Of a DNA stretch of 64,000 nt, positions 16,288-25,020 are shown in pieces (the stretch's first letter is position 1; each line of letters begins with the position of its first letter). The translations under genes and the position numbers were made by a program. The notes beneath the pieces were generated by a model. That model was not told where the DNA came from. It made no database searches and saw only the letters and a program-made list of their open reading frames with translations. The DNA comes from an uncultured Lachnospiraceae bacterium (GTDB lineage Bacteria; Bacillota; Clostridia; Lachnospirales; Lachnospiraceae): assembly GCA_910578715.1 (NCBI GenBank), contig CAJTRL010000006.1, forward strand, positions 31,917 to 95,916, written 5' to 3'.

Positions 16288-18381
16288 ATGAAATCAATCA
16301 AAGTCAAAATCATTGCGTCCGTCATCTTATGTGCGCTTCTGTCGGCTATGGTATGTGGTGGTCTCAGCATTCTCACCTCAAAAACAATTTCCACCGAAAC
16401 GTCCAGAGAATACATGCTTCTCTGTACGCAGAACGCAAGTGCCGTATTAGACCGTATGATGGGCAATGTAGAACTGTCCGTTGAAAATCTTTACAGTGTT
16501 GTACTGGAAAGACTGGACGACGTGGAGGCATTCAAAACCGACCCCGCTTATGTGGAAAGCTATACGGAAAGTATCGACGACGTGCTTCTCGAAATCGCCA
16601 AAAATACAAATGGCGCGCTTACGGCATACATACGTTACAACCCGGAATTTACAGACCCGACCAGCGGCCTTTTCTATACAAGGGACAGCAGCAACGGCGA
16701 ATTTACCAAAATAGAACCAACCGACTTTACGATGTACGAGCCGGACGATTTGGAACATGTGGGCTGGTACTATATTCCGGTAAACAACGGAAAGCCGACC
16801 TGGATGGAGCCTTATCTGAATTCTAATATTAATGTTTATATGGTATCTTATGTCATTCCTATTTTTATCGACGGAGAATCCATCGGCATTCTCGGAATGG
16901 ACATTGAATTTAATACCTTCACTAATCTGGTAGATGAATCCAATATTTTTAATGCCGGTTACGCATATCTGGCTAATGCGGACGGCAAAATTATGTATCA
17001 TAAAGAGCTGGATGTCGGAACCAACATCGCAGACGCAGACAGCGGTCTTGCCGAAGCGGCTGCTGCCATTACAAACGACTCCCAGGAGAACACTTTTATC
17101 TCCTATCGTTACAAGGGACAGCAGAAGAACATGTTCTATACGATTCTTACCAACGGAATGCGCTATGTCATGACAGTTCCGGAAAAAGACCTTCTGGCCC
17201 GCTCCACAAATAATACGATTGCAATCCTGCTCGGTGCTCTGGTGGCAGTCATTCTGTCCGCCATAATCGGCGTCATCCTTTCCTTCGGTATTGCCAGACC
17301 GATTACGCAGATAACCGATGCCGTTAAACGTACCGCAGAGTTTAATTTTGCGCACAATCCCGCCAATGCAAAGCTGTTTAAAAGAGCCGATGAAACAGGC
17401 GTTATGGCGCAGTCTCTGCATAACATGCGCGCAAACCTCCGTACTATGATTTCGGATATCCAACAGACTTATAGCGACTTAAAAAATACGATGAACCAGC
17501 TTTCCGAAATGACAGACCATGTCAATACCATGAGTCTCGAAAACTCAGATACGACACAGGAACTTGCCGCAGCGATGGAGCAGACCGCAGCGACAATGGA
17601 AAACGTCAATCAGATGCTTGGCAATATCAGAGAACGCTCCAGCGTTATCAAGGAGCGCTCCGAAGAAGGTCTTACAACTTCCACGGAAAGCAAGAACCGT
17701 GCCGATAATCTGAAATCCACCACCGACGCGGCAACCAGCAAAACTTCCGTTATGTATGAAGAAGTCAGCCACAAAGCCGAAGAAGCAATGGAGCAGGCAA
17801 AAGCAGTTGAAAAAATTAACCAGCTTACCCAGGCGATTCTGGATATTTCCAGCCAGACGAACCTTCTGGCTCTCAACGCCTCCATTGAAGCCGCAAGAGC
17901 GGGAGAAGCCGGACGTGGATTTGCGGTTGTTGCCGACGAAATCGGCAAGCTCGCTTCCCAGACTTCTTCTACCGCCGGCGATATCAACGGCATTATCACG
18001 GACGTACATGCGGCGGTACGCAGTCTGGCAGACTGTCTGAACCAGAGCACCGATTTCCTGGAGCATACCGTTCTAAAAGACTACAACGGATTTATGCAGG
18101 TTGCAGAGCAGTATACACAGGATGCGGCAGAATTTGAAAGCGACATGACAATTATCAGCCAGGAGATTGAATCTTTATTAAATGCCATTGTCTCTATTGC
18201 CGATTCCGTGGACGGCGTCAATACAACCGTAGGTGAAGCGGCCGAAAGCGTAACGGGCATTGCGCAGAAAACGCTGGAAGTTGCCGGCGCAGTAGAGGGC
18301 AACGCGCAGCTCGTCGAACATAATGAGGAAAATCTGACACGCATGGAGCGTATTATTGAAATGTTTCATAATGAAGATTAA
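16288..18381 (+). CDS. Methyl-accepting chemotaxis protein with dCache-type sensor
   Basis: 697 residues: cytoplasmic KSIKVK start, membrane helix at about 8-30, and an extracellular region of about 270 residues. That region has the WYYIPVNNGKPTWMEPY block and GILGMDI of a double-Cache domain. It is followed by a second membrane helix, HAMP, and a signalling coiled coil with the conserved tip ILDISSQTNLLALNASIEAARAGEAGRGFAVVA split across the hairpin. The ligand is unknown; dCache domains often bind amino acids or other small metabolites. The ATG at 16288 follows GGAGG. It diverges from flagellinolysin and shares its 284-bp intergenic region. TATAAT at 16219-16224 suggests sigma-A transcription, and I see no sigma-28 site on this strand. 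Confidence 0.92.
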   Translation: MKSIKVKIIASVILCALLSAMVCGGLSILTSKTISTETSREYMLLCTQNASAVLDRMMGNVELSVENLYSVVLERLDDVEAFKTDPAYVESYTESIDDVLLEIAKNTNGALTAYIRYNPEFTDPTSGLFYTRDSSNGEFTKIEPTDFTMYEPDDLEHVGWYYIPVNNGKPTWMEPYLNSNINVYMVSYVIPIFIDGESIGILGMDIEFNTFTNLVDESNIFNAGYAYLANADGKIMYHKELDVGTNIADADSGLAEAAAAITNDSQENTFISYRYKGQQKNMFYTILTNGMRYVMTVPEKDLLARSTNNTIAILLGALVAVILSAIIGVILSFGIARPITQITDAVKRTAEFNFAHNPANAKLFKRADETGVMAQSLHNMRANLRTMISDIQQTYSDLKNTMNQLSEMTDHVNTMSLENSDTTQELAAAMEQTAATMENVNQMLGNIRERSSVIKERSEEGLTTSTESKNRADNLKSTTDAATSKTSVMYEEVSHKAEEAMEQAKAVEKINQLTQAILDISSQTNLLALNASIEAARAGEAGRGFAVVADEIGKLASQTSSTAGDINGIITDVHAAVRSLADCLNQSTDFLEHTVLKDYNGFMQVAEQYTQDAAEFESDMTIISQEIESLLNAIVSIADSVDGVNTTVGEAAESVTGIAQKTLEVAGAVEGNAQLVEHNEENLTRMERIIEMFHNED

Positions 18382-18408
18382 ACCAAATAAGAAATTCCTG
18401 GATAATTT

Positions 18409-18435
18409 GAAACGGCCGCATAACGCGGCCGTTTC
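18409..18435. terminator. Bidirectional terminator after the chemoreceptor gene
   Basis: GAAACGGCCGC and GCGGCCGTTTC form an 11-bp perfect stem around a 5-nt loop, with T-rich sequence after it. The convergent deaminase gene ends 34 bp beyond. Confidence 0.8.
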
Positions 18436-18468
18436 AATTTTCCCTATTCTATTCTCATCAACAGCCCC

Positions 18469-19770
18469 TTAATAAGTCTTCTTATCCAGACCCATTCTGA
18501 CAATAATTTCATTAATTTTCCGGTAAACCAGCTCTTCGTCCATCGTCAGAATCTTACGGTTCTCCATCGTAATCTGCCCGTTGATAATAACCGTGTCCAC
18601 CTCTGAGCCGTTCGCGGAATAGGAGAGCCCCGCAATCAGATTATTTCTCGGCGTCAGAGACGGTGTATTCAGGTTAAGAATTGCCAGGTCCGCTTTCTTT
18701 CCCACTTCAATAGAGCCTGTTTCTTTCTCAAGGCCAAGCGCCCTCGCGCCGTTAATCGTCGCGATACGGAATCCTTCTTTGGCGCTGATACACTGGGGCG
18801 TCTTTCCCGTTCCTTTATGAATCAGCGTCAGAAGGCTCAGCTCATGGAACATATTCAGGCAGTTATTGCTCGCCGCGCCATCCGTTCCGAGACATACGTT
18901 TACACCCTTTTCCAGCATCTCTGCAATTGGTGCAAAACCGTTTCCGAGCTTCATGTTGCTTGCCGGGTTCGTCACAACGCTGACATTATGCGCTTTCAGA
19001 ATATCGATATCCTTATCCGTCACCTGGACACAGTGTGCCGCGATTGCCGGAACATCGAAAATCCCCGTCCTTTCAGCCAGTTCAATCGGCGTGCATCCGT
19101 ATTTTTCCTGAATCTGCCCGATTTCGCTCACGCTCTCCGAAAGATGTATATGGATGCCCATGCCGTTCTTTTTCGCTTCATTTGATACAATTTTCAAAAA
19201 TTCGTCATCGCATGTATAGGGCGCATGAGGGCCGAGCAGAAAGGTCAGTCTGTCGCAGTCCTTCGCCGCATCTCTTTCTTCATAAGCCTGACGCAAGCGC
19301 ATTTGTCCGGCTTCGTCGTTTCCGCTTCCCACAAGGCCACGGCAGATAACCGCCCGCATGCCGGACTCTTTGACCGCCCTCGTAGTCTGATGGATATTCA
19401 TCTGCATATCATTAAAACAGGTGGTCCCGCTCTTCATCATCTCGATAATTGCCAGATTTGCGCCCCAGTAAGTGTCCTCGTCCGTCATCTGCTGCTCGAT
19501 AGGGTCAATGGTTCCAAACAGCCAGTCCATAAAAGATAAATCATCCGCCACATTCCGCATAAAAGACATATAAGAGTGGGTATGGCAGTTAATCAGCCCG
19601 GGAATAACCAGTCTGTCCGTCCCGTCGATGACCTTTTCTTCCTGAAAACCGGAAGGCGCCTGTCCGATGCCCGTAATTCTGTCGCCTTCAATATAAAGAC
19701 TCGTTTCCTTTATGACGTCTTCCTCTCCCTGCGGCACAATAACCAATGCGTTCATAATGATAATTCCCAT
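18469..19770 (-). CDS. mtaD: 5-methylthioadenosine / S-adenosylhomocysteine deaminase (amidohydrolase)
   Basis: A 433-residue amidohydrolase of the MtaD/ATZ-TRZ branch, deaminating MTA or SAH to the inosine derivative. Metal and substrate motifs are in order: INCHTHSYM (HxH), GPHAPYTC, HLSES, AAHCVQVTD and LGTDGAASNN. The length is as expected. Cytoplasmic. The ATG at 19770 follows AAGGAG by 6 bp. The role of SAH deamination alongside the SAH hydrolase at 12.3 kb is not obvious; other deaminase substrates (guanine- or adenosine-like) remain possible because the branch is promiscuous. Confidence 0.85.
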   Translation of the reverse strand: MGIIIMNALVIVPQGEEDVIKETSLYIEGDRITGIGQAPSGFQEEKVIDGTDRLVIPGLINCHTHSYMSFMRNVADDLSFMDWLFGTIDPIEQQMTDEDTYWGANLAIIEMMKSGTTCFNDMQMNIHQTTRAVKESGMRAVICRGLVGSGNDEAGQMRLRQAYEERDAAKDCDRLTFLLGPHAPYTCDDEFLKIVSNEAKKNGMGIHIHLSESVSEIGQIQEKYGCTPIELAERTGIFDVPAIAAHCVQVTDKDIDILKAHNVSVVTNPASNMKLGNGFAPIAEMLEKGVNVCLGTDGAASNNCLNMFHELSLLTLIHKGTGKTPQCISAKEGFRIATINGARALGLEKETGSIEVGKKADLAILNLNTPSLTPRNNLIAGLSYSANGSEVDTVIINGQITMENRKILTMDEELVYRKINEIIVRMGLDKKTY

Positions 19771-19838
19771 AGTGTTCTCCTTTTCTGTTTTATTTTTCTT
19801 TTATGATTCTTTTTGATAGCAAAACTTTTCTTATATTT

Positions 19839-20798
19839 TTAAAGATTAACTACATTACGGTTTTTTCCTTCCAGAAATGCCTCGATATTTTTGACAATTT
19901 CCTCTATCAGACGAGTTCTCGACTCCACGCTGGCCCAGGACATGTGCGGAGTTACAATCAGCCGGGTGCTGTCCTTTATCTGAAACAGCGGATTATTTCT
20001 TTCCATCGGCTCCTTTTCCAGTACATCGAGGCCTGCCGCCGCGATTTGGTCTTCCGTAAGCGCTTCATACAAAGCCTGTGTATCGACCACTGGGCCCCTT
20101 GCCACATTTATCAGAATTGTCGTTTTCTTCATCTTTTCAAAAGCCTCTTTATTAAAAAGATGCCTCGTCCTGTCGCTGAGCGGACAGTGCAGCGACAAAA
20201 TATCCGATTCCTGTAACAGCCTGTCGAACTCCACCCTTTCATAGTCCGTACAGGTGCTTTTCCCGGACGCGGAATAAAAAATAATTTTACACCCAAAAGC
20301 CGAGGCCAGCTCCGCTACCTTATGCCCGATACTCCCCATTCCGACGATGCCCCATGTTTTACCGTTCAAATCGTGGAAAATTCTGTCAAAATGCGAAAAC
20401 CTGTCCTGTGCGCTGTATGCTCCCGATTTTACATAATCGTCATAATACGCAATTTTCTCCGATAACATCATCGCCAGTAAAAGCGTATGCTGTGCTACTG
20501 CAGGCGTGCAGTAATTCACCACGTTGGCAACTTTGATGCCGCGGCTTTTACAGTAATCCAGGTCTACATTATCATAGCCCGTTGCTAACAGACAAATCAG
20601 ACCGAGTTTCGACGCATTTTTCAAATTGCTCTCATTGAGCGGTGTCTTATTGGAAATGACGATTTCCGCATCGCCGATTCGTTCCGCCGCATTTTCCGCC
20701 GTCGAATTGGGATAATAAGTCACATCGCCAAATTTCTCAAAACAAGACACGTCGATATCCGTTCCCGCGCTGTTTCTTTCCAAAACCACTAATTTCAT
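19839..20798 (-). CDS. D-2-hydroxyacid dehydrogenase (NAD-dependent)
   Basis: 319 residues of the D-isomer-specific 2-hydroxyacid dehydrogenase family, glycerate/hydroxypyruvate-like. The NAD-binding motif is GIVGMGSIGHKVAELA. The catalytic Arg is in INVARGPVVD, the Glu in LDVLEKEP and the His in TPHMSWAS. The substrate is not fixed by sequence; MSWAS rather than IAWAT is seen in several clostridial homologues. The start codon overlaps the stop of the upstream HTH-methyltransferase gene by 4 bp (ATGA), so the two are translationally coupled. Confidence 0.85.
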   Translation of the reverse strand: MKLVVLERNSAGTDIDVSCFEKFGDVTYYPNSTAENAAERIGDAEIVISNKTPLNESNLKNASKLGLICLLATGYDNVDLDYCKSRGIKVANVVNYCTPAVAQHTLLLAMMLSEKIAYYDDYVKSGAYSAQDRFSHFDRIFHDLNGKTWGIVGMGSIGHKVAELASAFGCKIIFYSASGKSTCTDYERVEFDRLLQESDILSLHCPLSDRTRHLFNKEAFEKMKKTTILINVARGPVVDTQALYEALTEDQIAAAGLDVLEKEPMERNNPLFQIKDSTRLIVTPHMSWASVESRTRLIEEIVKNIEAFLEGKNRNVVNL

Positions 20799-22018
20799 TC
20801 CCTTTTCCCATTCCTTTCTTTCAGCTCTCCAGACATGTTATCAAAGACAGTGCAAACTGATTCGAAAACAGCCGCCCGGACACTCTGCGATTCCCTTCGC
20901 GCCTTCCACCCATAACTGATGACAAGCCCGCGCCACTGCAGATAGGTCAGCTCTTCTTTGTTTTTCTCCACATAGGCCTGTATCTTGCGCTGTTTCCGGC
21001 AATAGTTTTCCGCTTCCTTCCTGTCCATGCCGTGGTTAATGAACTGCTGGATAATCCGCTCCTCCTCTTCCGCGCCGCATGCCTTTTCCCACTGTTTTTC
21101 CGCCAGCAGATTTCCGACATTTTCCGCATAATCCGCCATATCCGGCGTTACAAAGCAGACCCTGTCGTTTATCCTTACGCCGACATCGATAAGTCCTTCT
21201 TTTTTCATCATAACAGGCAGGCGGATTCCTATCGCATAGTCCCTGTCCTGACAGGCCAGCTCCTTGCTCCACATCTTCCGAAAACCGCCGCGGGCACAAA
21301 GCTCCTGATAGTCCATCCCGTCTATGTAGAATCCATCATATTCAAATTCCCGGTTGACGTCAACTGCCGCCACAAGTCCGCCGCTTTTGGTCAGGGAAAC
21401 CATTTTCTGCAAAAAAGCCTGTGCATTTCCGGCATGACGCAGCGCCGCCTGACTGACAACGAAATCATACTGTCTCTTAAAGCGGTATGTCCGGAAATCG
21501 TCACAGATAAATTCTCCCGGAAGCCCCAGCTCCCCGAACAGCCTTCTGCCTTCTTCCACCATATTCCGGCTGAAATCAATTCCCGTATAATGGCTTCCCT
21601 CCGGCAGAAACGGCATAATCATCTGCCCTACATATCCGAATCCGCAGCCACAGTCCAAAACCTGTACGGGCTTTTCGATTTTCCACACCTTTTCTATCAG
21701 AAACTGCAGATAATCTTCGTTCCAGAAAGACTTCCGGCTCGCCTTAAGATAATTCAGCCGTGATTCCCAATAATCCTTTTCCCCGCTCCTGACAGGGATA
21801 TATTCCTCACCGGGCAGCGGCTTTAATCCGAGAACTTCGTCCACCGTCACCTGAAAAAAATCCGCAATATCCGGGAGCAGAGAAATATCCGGCATACAGA
21901 TATCGTTTTCCCATTTACTGACCGTCTGTACCGATACGCCGAGCGCTTCCGCAAGCTCTTTCTGTCCGAGCTGTCTTCTTTTTCTAAGGTCAAAAATGCG
22001 CAGTTGAATCCTGGACAT
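20795..22018 (-). CDS. Fusion of XRE-type HTH domain and class I SAM methyltransferase
   Basis: About 407 residues. Residues 1-60 are an XRE/Cro helix-turn-helix (LRKRRQLGQKELAEALGVSVQTVSKWEND). Residues 100-260 are a Rossmann methyltransferase with motif I VLDCGCGFGYVG (119-130) and an acidic IDFS at 147-150. The C-terminal 150 residues are helical and unassigned. The substrate is unknown: small-molecule methylation under direct DNA-binding control, or a regulator that uses SAM as a ligand. The ATG at 22018 follows GGAGG; the longer frame has no ribosome site. It overlaps the GNAT gene by 29 bp and the dehydrogenase by 4 bp, a tightly packed three-gene operon. Confidence 0.8.
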   Translation of the reverse strand: MSRIQLRIFDLRKRRQLGQKELAEALGVSVQTVSKWENDICMPDISLLPDIADFFQVTVDEVLGLKPLPGEEYIPVRSGEKDYWESRLNYLKASRKSFWNEDYLQFLIEKVWKIEKPVQVLDCGCGFGYVGQMIMPFLPEGSHYTGIDFSRNMVEEGRRLFGELGLPGEFICDDFRTYRFKRQYDFVVSQAALRHAGNAQAFLQKMVSLTKSGGLVAAVDVNREFEYDGFYIDGMDYQELCARGGFRKMWSKELACQDRDYAIGIRLPVMMKKEGLIDVGVRINDRVCFVTPDMADYAENVGNLLAEKQWEKACGAEEEERIIQQFINHGMDRKEAENYCRKQRKIQAYVEKNKEELTYLQWRGLVISYGWKARRESQSVRAAVFESVCTVFDNMSGELKERNGKRE

Positions 22019-22577
22019 CTGTCTTTTCCTCCGTTTTCTGTAACATTCCATTACCCGATTTTTCATCGGATTCCGGCAAAACGGCTCCTAATTCTCTGAC
22101 ATAACACATATGGTATTCCGTTGTGCCTTCCACCAGACCTTCGCGGCCGTCTGCGGCAAAACCATTCCTTTCATAAAACCGCTTCGCCGAAGCATTTTTT
22201 TTAAGCACCCACGCATACATTTTTTTCTTATGCCGTTTTACCGCCTCGTCAACCAAGTGCTCTAACAACATCCGCCCGATTCCCTGCCCCTTAAAAAAAG
22301 GCTCCACATAAAAACAGTATAACTCTATTTCATCCGTTGCGCCACCATTTGGACAATCTTTCCAGTTAATCATGCCTTTTACAATACCGTCATCATAAAC
22401 CAAAATATGTTCGAGCAGAGCCGGATTGCTCCGGTACTCATCGATAATATTCCCCACCTGTATCATATTGAACGAGCCGTTATCGTCCTGATAAATCGGG
22501 CGGTATGCAACCCGCTTTCCAAAAACCTCTATTTCCGCCAGCCGGGAAATATCTTTCGTCTGCGCTTTTCGTATCAT
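21990..22577 (-). CDS. GNAT family N-acetyltransferase
   Basis: 195 residues with the GNAT acetyl-CoA loop VEPFFKGQGIGRMLLEHL (QGIGR at 98-102) and a NASAKRFYERNGF motif near residue 128. The substrate is unknown. The ATG at 22577 follows GAGGAG by 7 bp; the in-frame ATG upstream has no ribosome site. It is the first gene of the operon with the HTH-methyltransferase fusion and the hydroxyacid dehydrogenase. An unassigned tail of about 45 residues follows the fold. Confidence 0.85.
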   Translation of the reverse strand: MIRKAQTKDISRLAEIEVFGKRVAYRPIYQDDNGSFNMIQVGNIIDEYRSNPALLEHILVYDDGIVKGMINWKDCPNGGATDEIELYCFYVEPFFKGQGIGRMLLEHLVDEAVKRHKKKMYAWVLKKNASAKRFYERNGFAADGREGLVEGTTEYHMCYVRELGAVLPESDEKSGNGMLQKTEEKTDVQDSTAHF

Positions 22578-22701
22578 CGTATCGCTCCTCACTATCACCG
22601 GAGACCACAAGCGGCCGGTGGTATTTTTCTGTTATATTCATTGTAGATAGAAATAAGGAAAAATCCAATCGCGCATTCGGAGAATTTATTCGCATGTTTA
22701 C

Positions 22702-22762
22702 ACCCATCTGTCTGCTTTAGCAGATACTCAAATCAATAGTTGAAAATTTTAATTTTCAACCT
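22702..22762. repeat. Rearranged third copy of the agr-locus hairpin repeat
   Basis: CCCATCTGTCTGCTTTAGCA, also found at 24995-25014, is followed here directly by a perfect 10-bp hairpin GTTGAAAATT/AATTTTCAAC (22739-22748 with 22751-22760). The unit in the agr locus has about 40 extra bases between these parts. It is intergenic, between the GNAT promoter region and the terminator of the next gene. Confidence 0.7.
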
Positions 22763-22800
22763 TTAAGACTGGATATTAGAAAGGTTTAATCCCGGAATAT

Positions 22801-22832
22801 AAAAAGGCAGCGCCTGCTCTGGCGCTGTCCCT
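22801..22832 (-). terminator. Terminator of the unknown sigma-28 gene
   Basis: Minus strand: GGACAGCGCC and GGCGCTGCC form a stem around AGAGCA, followed by TTTTTAT. Confidence 0.85.
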
Positions 22833-22873
22833 TTTATGGTATATTTCGTTATCATCCGCAGTTTTCAAAGACA

Positions 22874-23923
22874 TTAAACACTGTAATCCACTTTCTTTCC
22901 GGCATTTTTCAGAATGGACTGGGCGTTGGAGAGTCTCGTCAGCAGTCTGCTATTCGGACGAAATGAACCCGTTATCCCTACAATTGACAGGTACTGCCCA
23001 TATGCCTTATCGACCGCTTTCTGGTCCCGCAAATCCACCCCGCCAAATATGCTTCTCAACGCCTCTATGGCTTCTTTGTTGGTTGCAGAAATATTCATGC
23101 CTCCTGTCGTACCACTTCTGACAGCGTGATATTTATCATTGCTGTCAATATAGGCGCCGTCACTTATAAGCACCTCCTGCTCCCTCAAAATGCAAGTGTC
23201 GAAATCCGCCGCAACGCTCTGACTTATAACCGTCCTCTGGTCCCATGTCAAATTTTCTTCTGCATAAGTATTGACTACATTATATGCAAGGCCTATCAAA
23301 GCGTGGTCCAAATAATCCAGAGAACCATTGGGGAGCAGACTTCTCGCCTGTTGAATCACAGAACAGCACCCCTCGTATTCCTCTTTGCTGAATCGCACTC
23401 CTTCTATCAAAAAAAATGTATTATCGCCAGCATCCGGAAAACCTCTGTGTATAAAATCATAGCTGCTCAGTTTAATGTTCCGGGGCGTCTGCCGCTCCTT
23501 TTCCCGAAGCGCCTCTTCTTCCGCACGGGTAAGCGGCGTTAAACAATTTTTAAGTCCGAGTGCTTCTTTCTCCTTCTTGTATACTTCAACATATTTATCG
23601 TAGTCTGCAATTTTTGTGGAAAAATACATCGCCTGGGACGGCTTCCGGTCCGCCATTTTTTCTTTTTCCCATATATTACGTATCTGGGCGTCCAATTCCT
23701 CAAGCGACCGTTTTTTATACGCTGATTTCTCAGATTCTTCCCTCTCCAGCCGCTCTTTCTCTAATTCTATCGCCCGCTTCTCTTCGTAATCATGCTCATA
23801 AGAATGAGCATGATTACGATATTCCGCATAATAATTATAATAGGCGTTCTGCGGGCTGTAGTCATTATAGGAGTTGAGGTATGAATTGGGATTCGCGAGA
23901 ATATTTTCAACTGACATAAACAT
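22874..23923 (-). CDS. Unknown protein with a sigma-28 promoter and an embedded palindrome
   Basis: 349 residues, not recognised. Three parts are visible: a Tyr/Asn/Ser-rich N-terminus (residues 1-47), a charged coiled-coil-like stretch with many Glu/Lys (48-150), and a more globular C-terminal 200 residues. No signal peptide or membrane segment. The ATG at 23923 follows AGGAGG by 9 bp. A consensus SigD promoter lies about 100 bp upstream, so it belongs to the motility regulon; it could be a flagellar, chemotaxis or flagellar-secreted protein. Residues 35-47 are encoded by a perfect 36-nt palindrome that recurs in the intergenic region upstream. It has its own terminator, so it is monocistronic. 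Confidence 0.72.
   Translation of the reverse strand: MFMSVENILANPNSYLNSYNDYSPQNAYYNYYAEYRNHAHSYEHDYEEKRAIELEKERLEREESEKSAYKKRSLEELDAQIRNIWEKEKMADRKPSQAMYFSTKIADYDKYVEVYKKEKEALGLKNCLTPLTRAEEEALREKERQTPRNIKLSSYDFIHRGFPDAGDNTFFLIEGVRFSKEEYEGCCSVIQQARSLLPNGSLDYLDHALIGLAYNVVNTYAEENLTWDQRTVISQSVAADFDTCILREQEVLISDGAYIDSNDKYHAVRSGTTGGMNISATNKEAIEALRSIFGGVDLRDQKAVDKAYGQYLSIVGITGSFRPNSRLLTRLSNAQSILKNAGKKVDYSV
23784..23819. repeat. 36-nt palindrome inside a coding sequence
   Basis: A perfect 16-bp stem (23784-23799 with 23804-23819) around AAGA: CGTAATCATGCTCAT and its complement. It is in frame and contributes residues close to RNHAHSYEHDYE. The same element occurs at 24093-24128. Confidence 0.85.
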
Positions 23924-24019
23924 TGTAACAGCCCTCCTTTTTCAGAACACAATACCGAAACAATTTGAATACTAATACCCATTTCTTCTATTACTTGTCA
24001 GATATACTTCTGTTAATAT

Positions 24020-24046
24020 ATATCGGCATTTTTTATCGGAAAATTA
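24020..24046 (-). promoter_or_regulatory. Sigma-28 promoter of the unknown gene
   Basis: Minus strand: TAAT (24043-24046), a 15-bp spacer, then GCCGATAT (24020-24027). This is the same -10 octamer as the flagellinolysin promoter, at ideal spacing. Confidence 0.75.
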
Positions 24047-24092
24047 TTGCGAAATAGTCATATTTACAAAAATGATGATTAATACCTTAAAA

Positions 24093-24128
24093 TCGCAATC
24101 ATGCTCACAGTAATGAGCATGATTGCGA
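24093..24128. repeat. 36-nt palindrome, intergenic copy
   Basis: A 15-bp stem (24093-24107 with 24114-24128) around a 6-nt loop. It differs from the coding-sequence copy by a T-A to C-G exchange in both arms and by loop changes. It is about 50 bp beyond the sigma-28 promoter in the 408-bp gap between the unknown gene and agrB. The rest of that gap is AT-rich with nothing else recognisable. Confidence 0.85.
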
Positions 24129-24331
24129 ATAGAATCGAACAATAGAAAAATGCACTTTCAGATGGGAATCAGAAAATTCATAGATAAGCCAATACAAATT
24201 AAAAAATAAAAAGGAAAAAGAAAAGTCAGAAAAATATTTCCTCAATACAAAACCGATGCACAATCATAAATAATGCCAATAATACGACGGATTTCTTCTG
24301 TTTCCCTATACTTTAATCATCCCTTTCCTGT

Positions 24332-24910
24332 TTATTCTCTTTTGTTCTCAAACCTTTGCAGTTTCATATACCCCAATACGGCACATAAAACTTCCGCCGC
24401 AAATACGGACATTACTACGACTGCGCATCTGCTTTCCCCGAAAAGCAATGCAATCAGCATAGCAATAAACTCTGTTCCCGCTATTATCTTCGTTTTTTTC
24501 CCAAAGCATGCTTTTTCTTTTTCACTGAGCAGCCTTTTCTCATTTCCTACCGGCGCTATTTTCCACAAAAGCATCAGACAGATAAAAGATATCGCCGCAA
24601 TTATCCACTCCGCGCACCGGAAATATTTAATAACAAGAAATACCGCCAAAATTACCGCCACGGAAAATAACAGGCATCCTCTACGCGTCCTCGCATGGAA
24701 GCCGCCCGCATATCTGCGAAGAGGCAGAAAGCCGATAACGAACAGAACGCTTTCCCAGAACAAACCCATTAACAGACCAAGCAGTATGGTTACTACTATA
24801 CTGTTAAACAAGCTCTTGCCCTGCATCAGTCCGAATAAAGCGACTTCCTTTTCCTCCTCGCTCAACCAGTCGCAATCCTTTATCAGAGATTTTGTGGAAA
24901 ATGTTTTCAT
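24332..24910 (-). CDS. agrB: AgrB: accessory gene regulator peptide-processing membrane protease
   Basis: About 192 residues with five to six membrane segments. It cleaves and cyclises the AgrD precursor. The catalytic His72 and Cys79 are seven residues apart in GGFHARTRRGC, as in Staphylococcus AgrB, and the preceding LRRYAGGFH is the family signature. I prefer the ATG at 24910 (MKTFSTKSL), five bases after a G-run; an in-frame ATG at 24922 is possible. It is the last gene of the agr locus, separated from agrD by 170 bp filled with hairpin repeats. These could lower or adjust AgrB expression relative to AgrD. Confidence 0.9.
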   Translation of the reverse strand: MKTFSTKSLIKDCDWLSEEEKEVALFGLMQGKSLFNSIVVTILLGLLMGLFWESVLFVIGFLPLRRYAGGFHARTRRGCLLFSVAVILAVFLVIKYFRCAEWIIAAISFICLMLLWKIAPVGNEKRLLSEKEKACFGKKTKIIAGTEFIAMLIALLFGESRCAVVVMSVFAAEVLCAVLGYMKLQRFENKRE

Positions 24911-24925
24911 TTTTGCCCCCATGGG

Positions 24926-24992
24926 TCAAGCGAACATGCTCGCATGTTCATTTGGCCCTCAAATCAAGGTTGAAAGATTTTCTTTCAACCTT
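24926..24992. repeat. 67-nt hairpin repeat, copy 1 (agrD-agrB gap)
   Basis: It contains a perfect 8-bp hairpin GAACATGC/GCATGTTC (24932-24949) and a perfect 11-bp hairpin AAGGTTGAAAG/CTTTCAACCTT (24966-24976 with 24982-24992). It aligns without gaps to 25021-25087; several of the differences are paired. Confidence 0.8.
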
Positions 24993-25020
24993 ATTCCCAT
25001 CTGTCTGCTTTAGCAGACAC

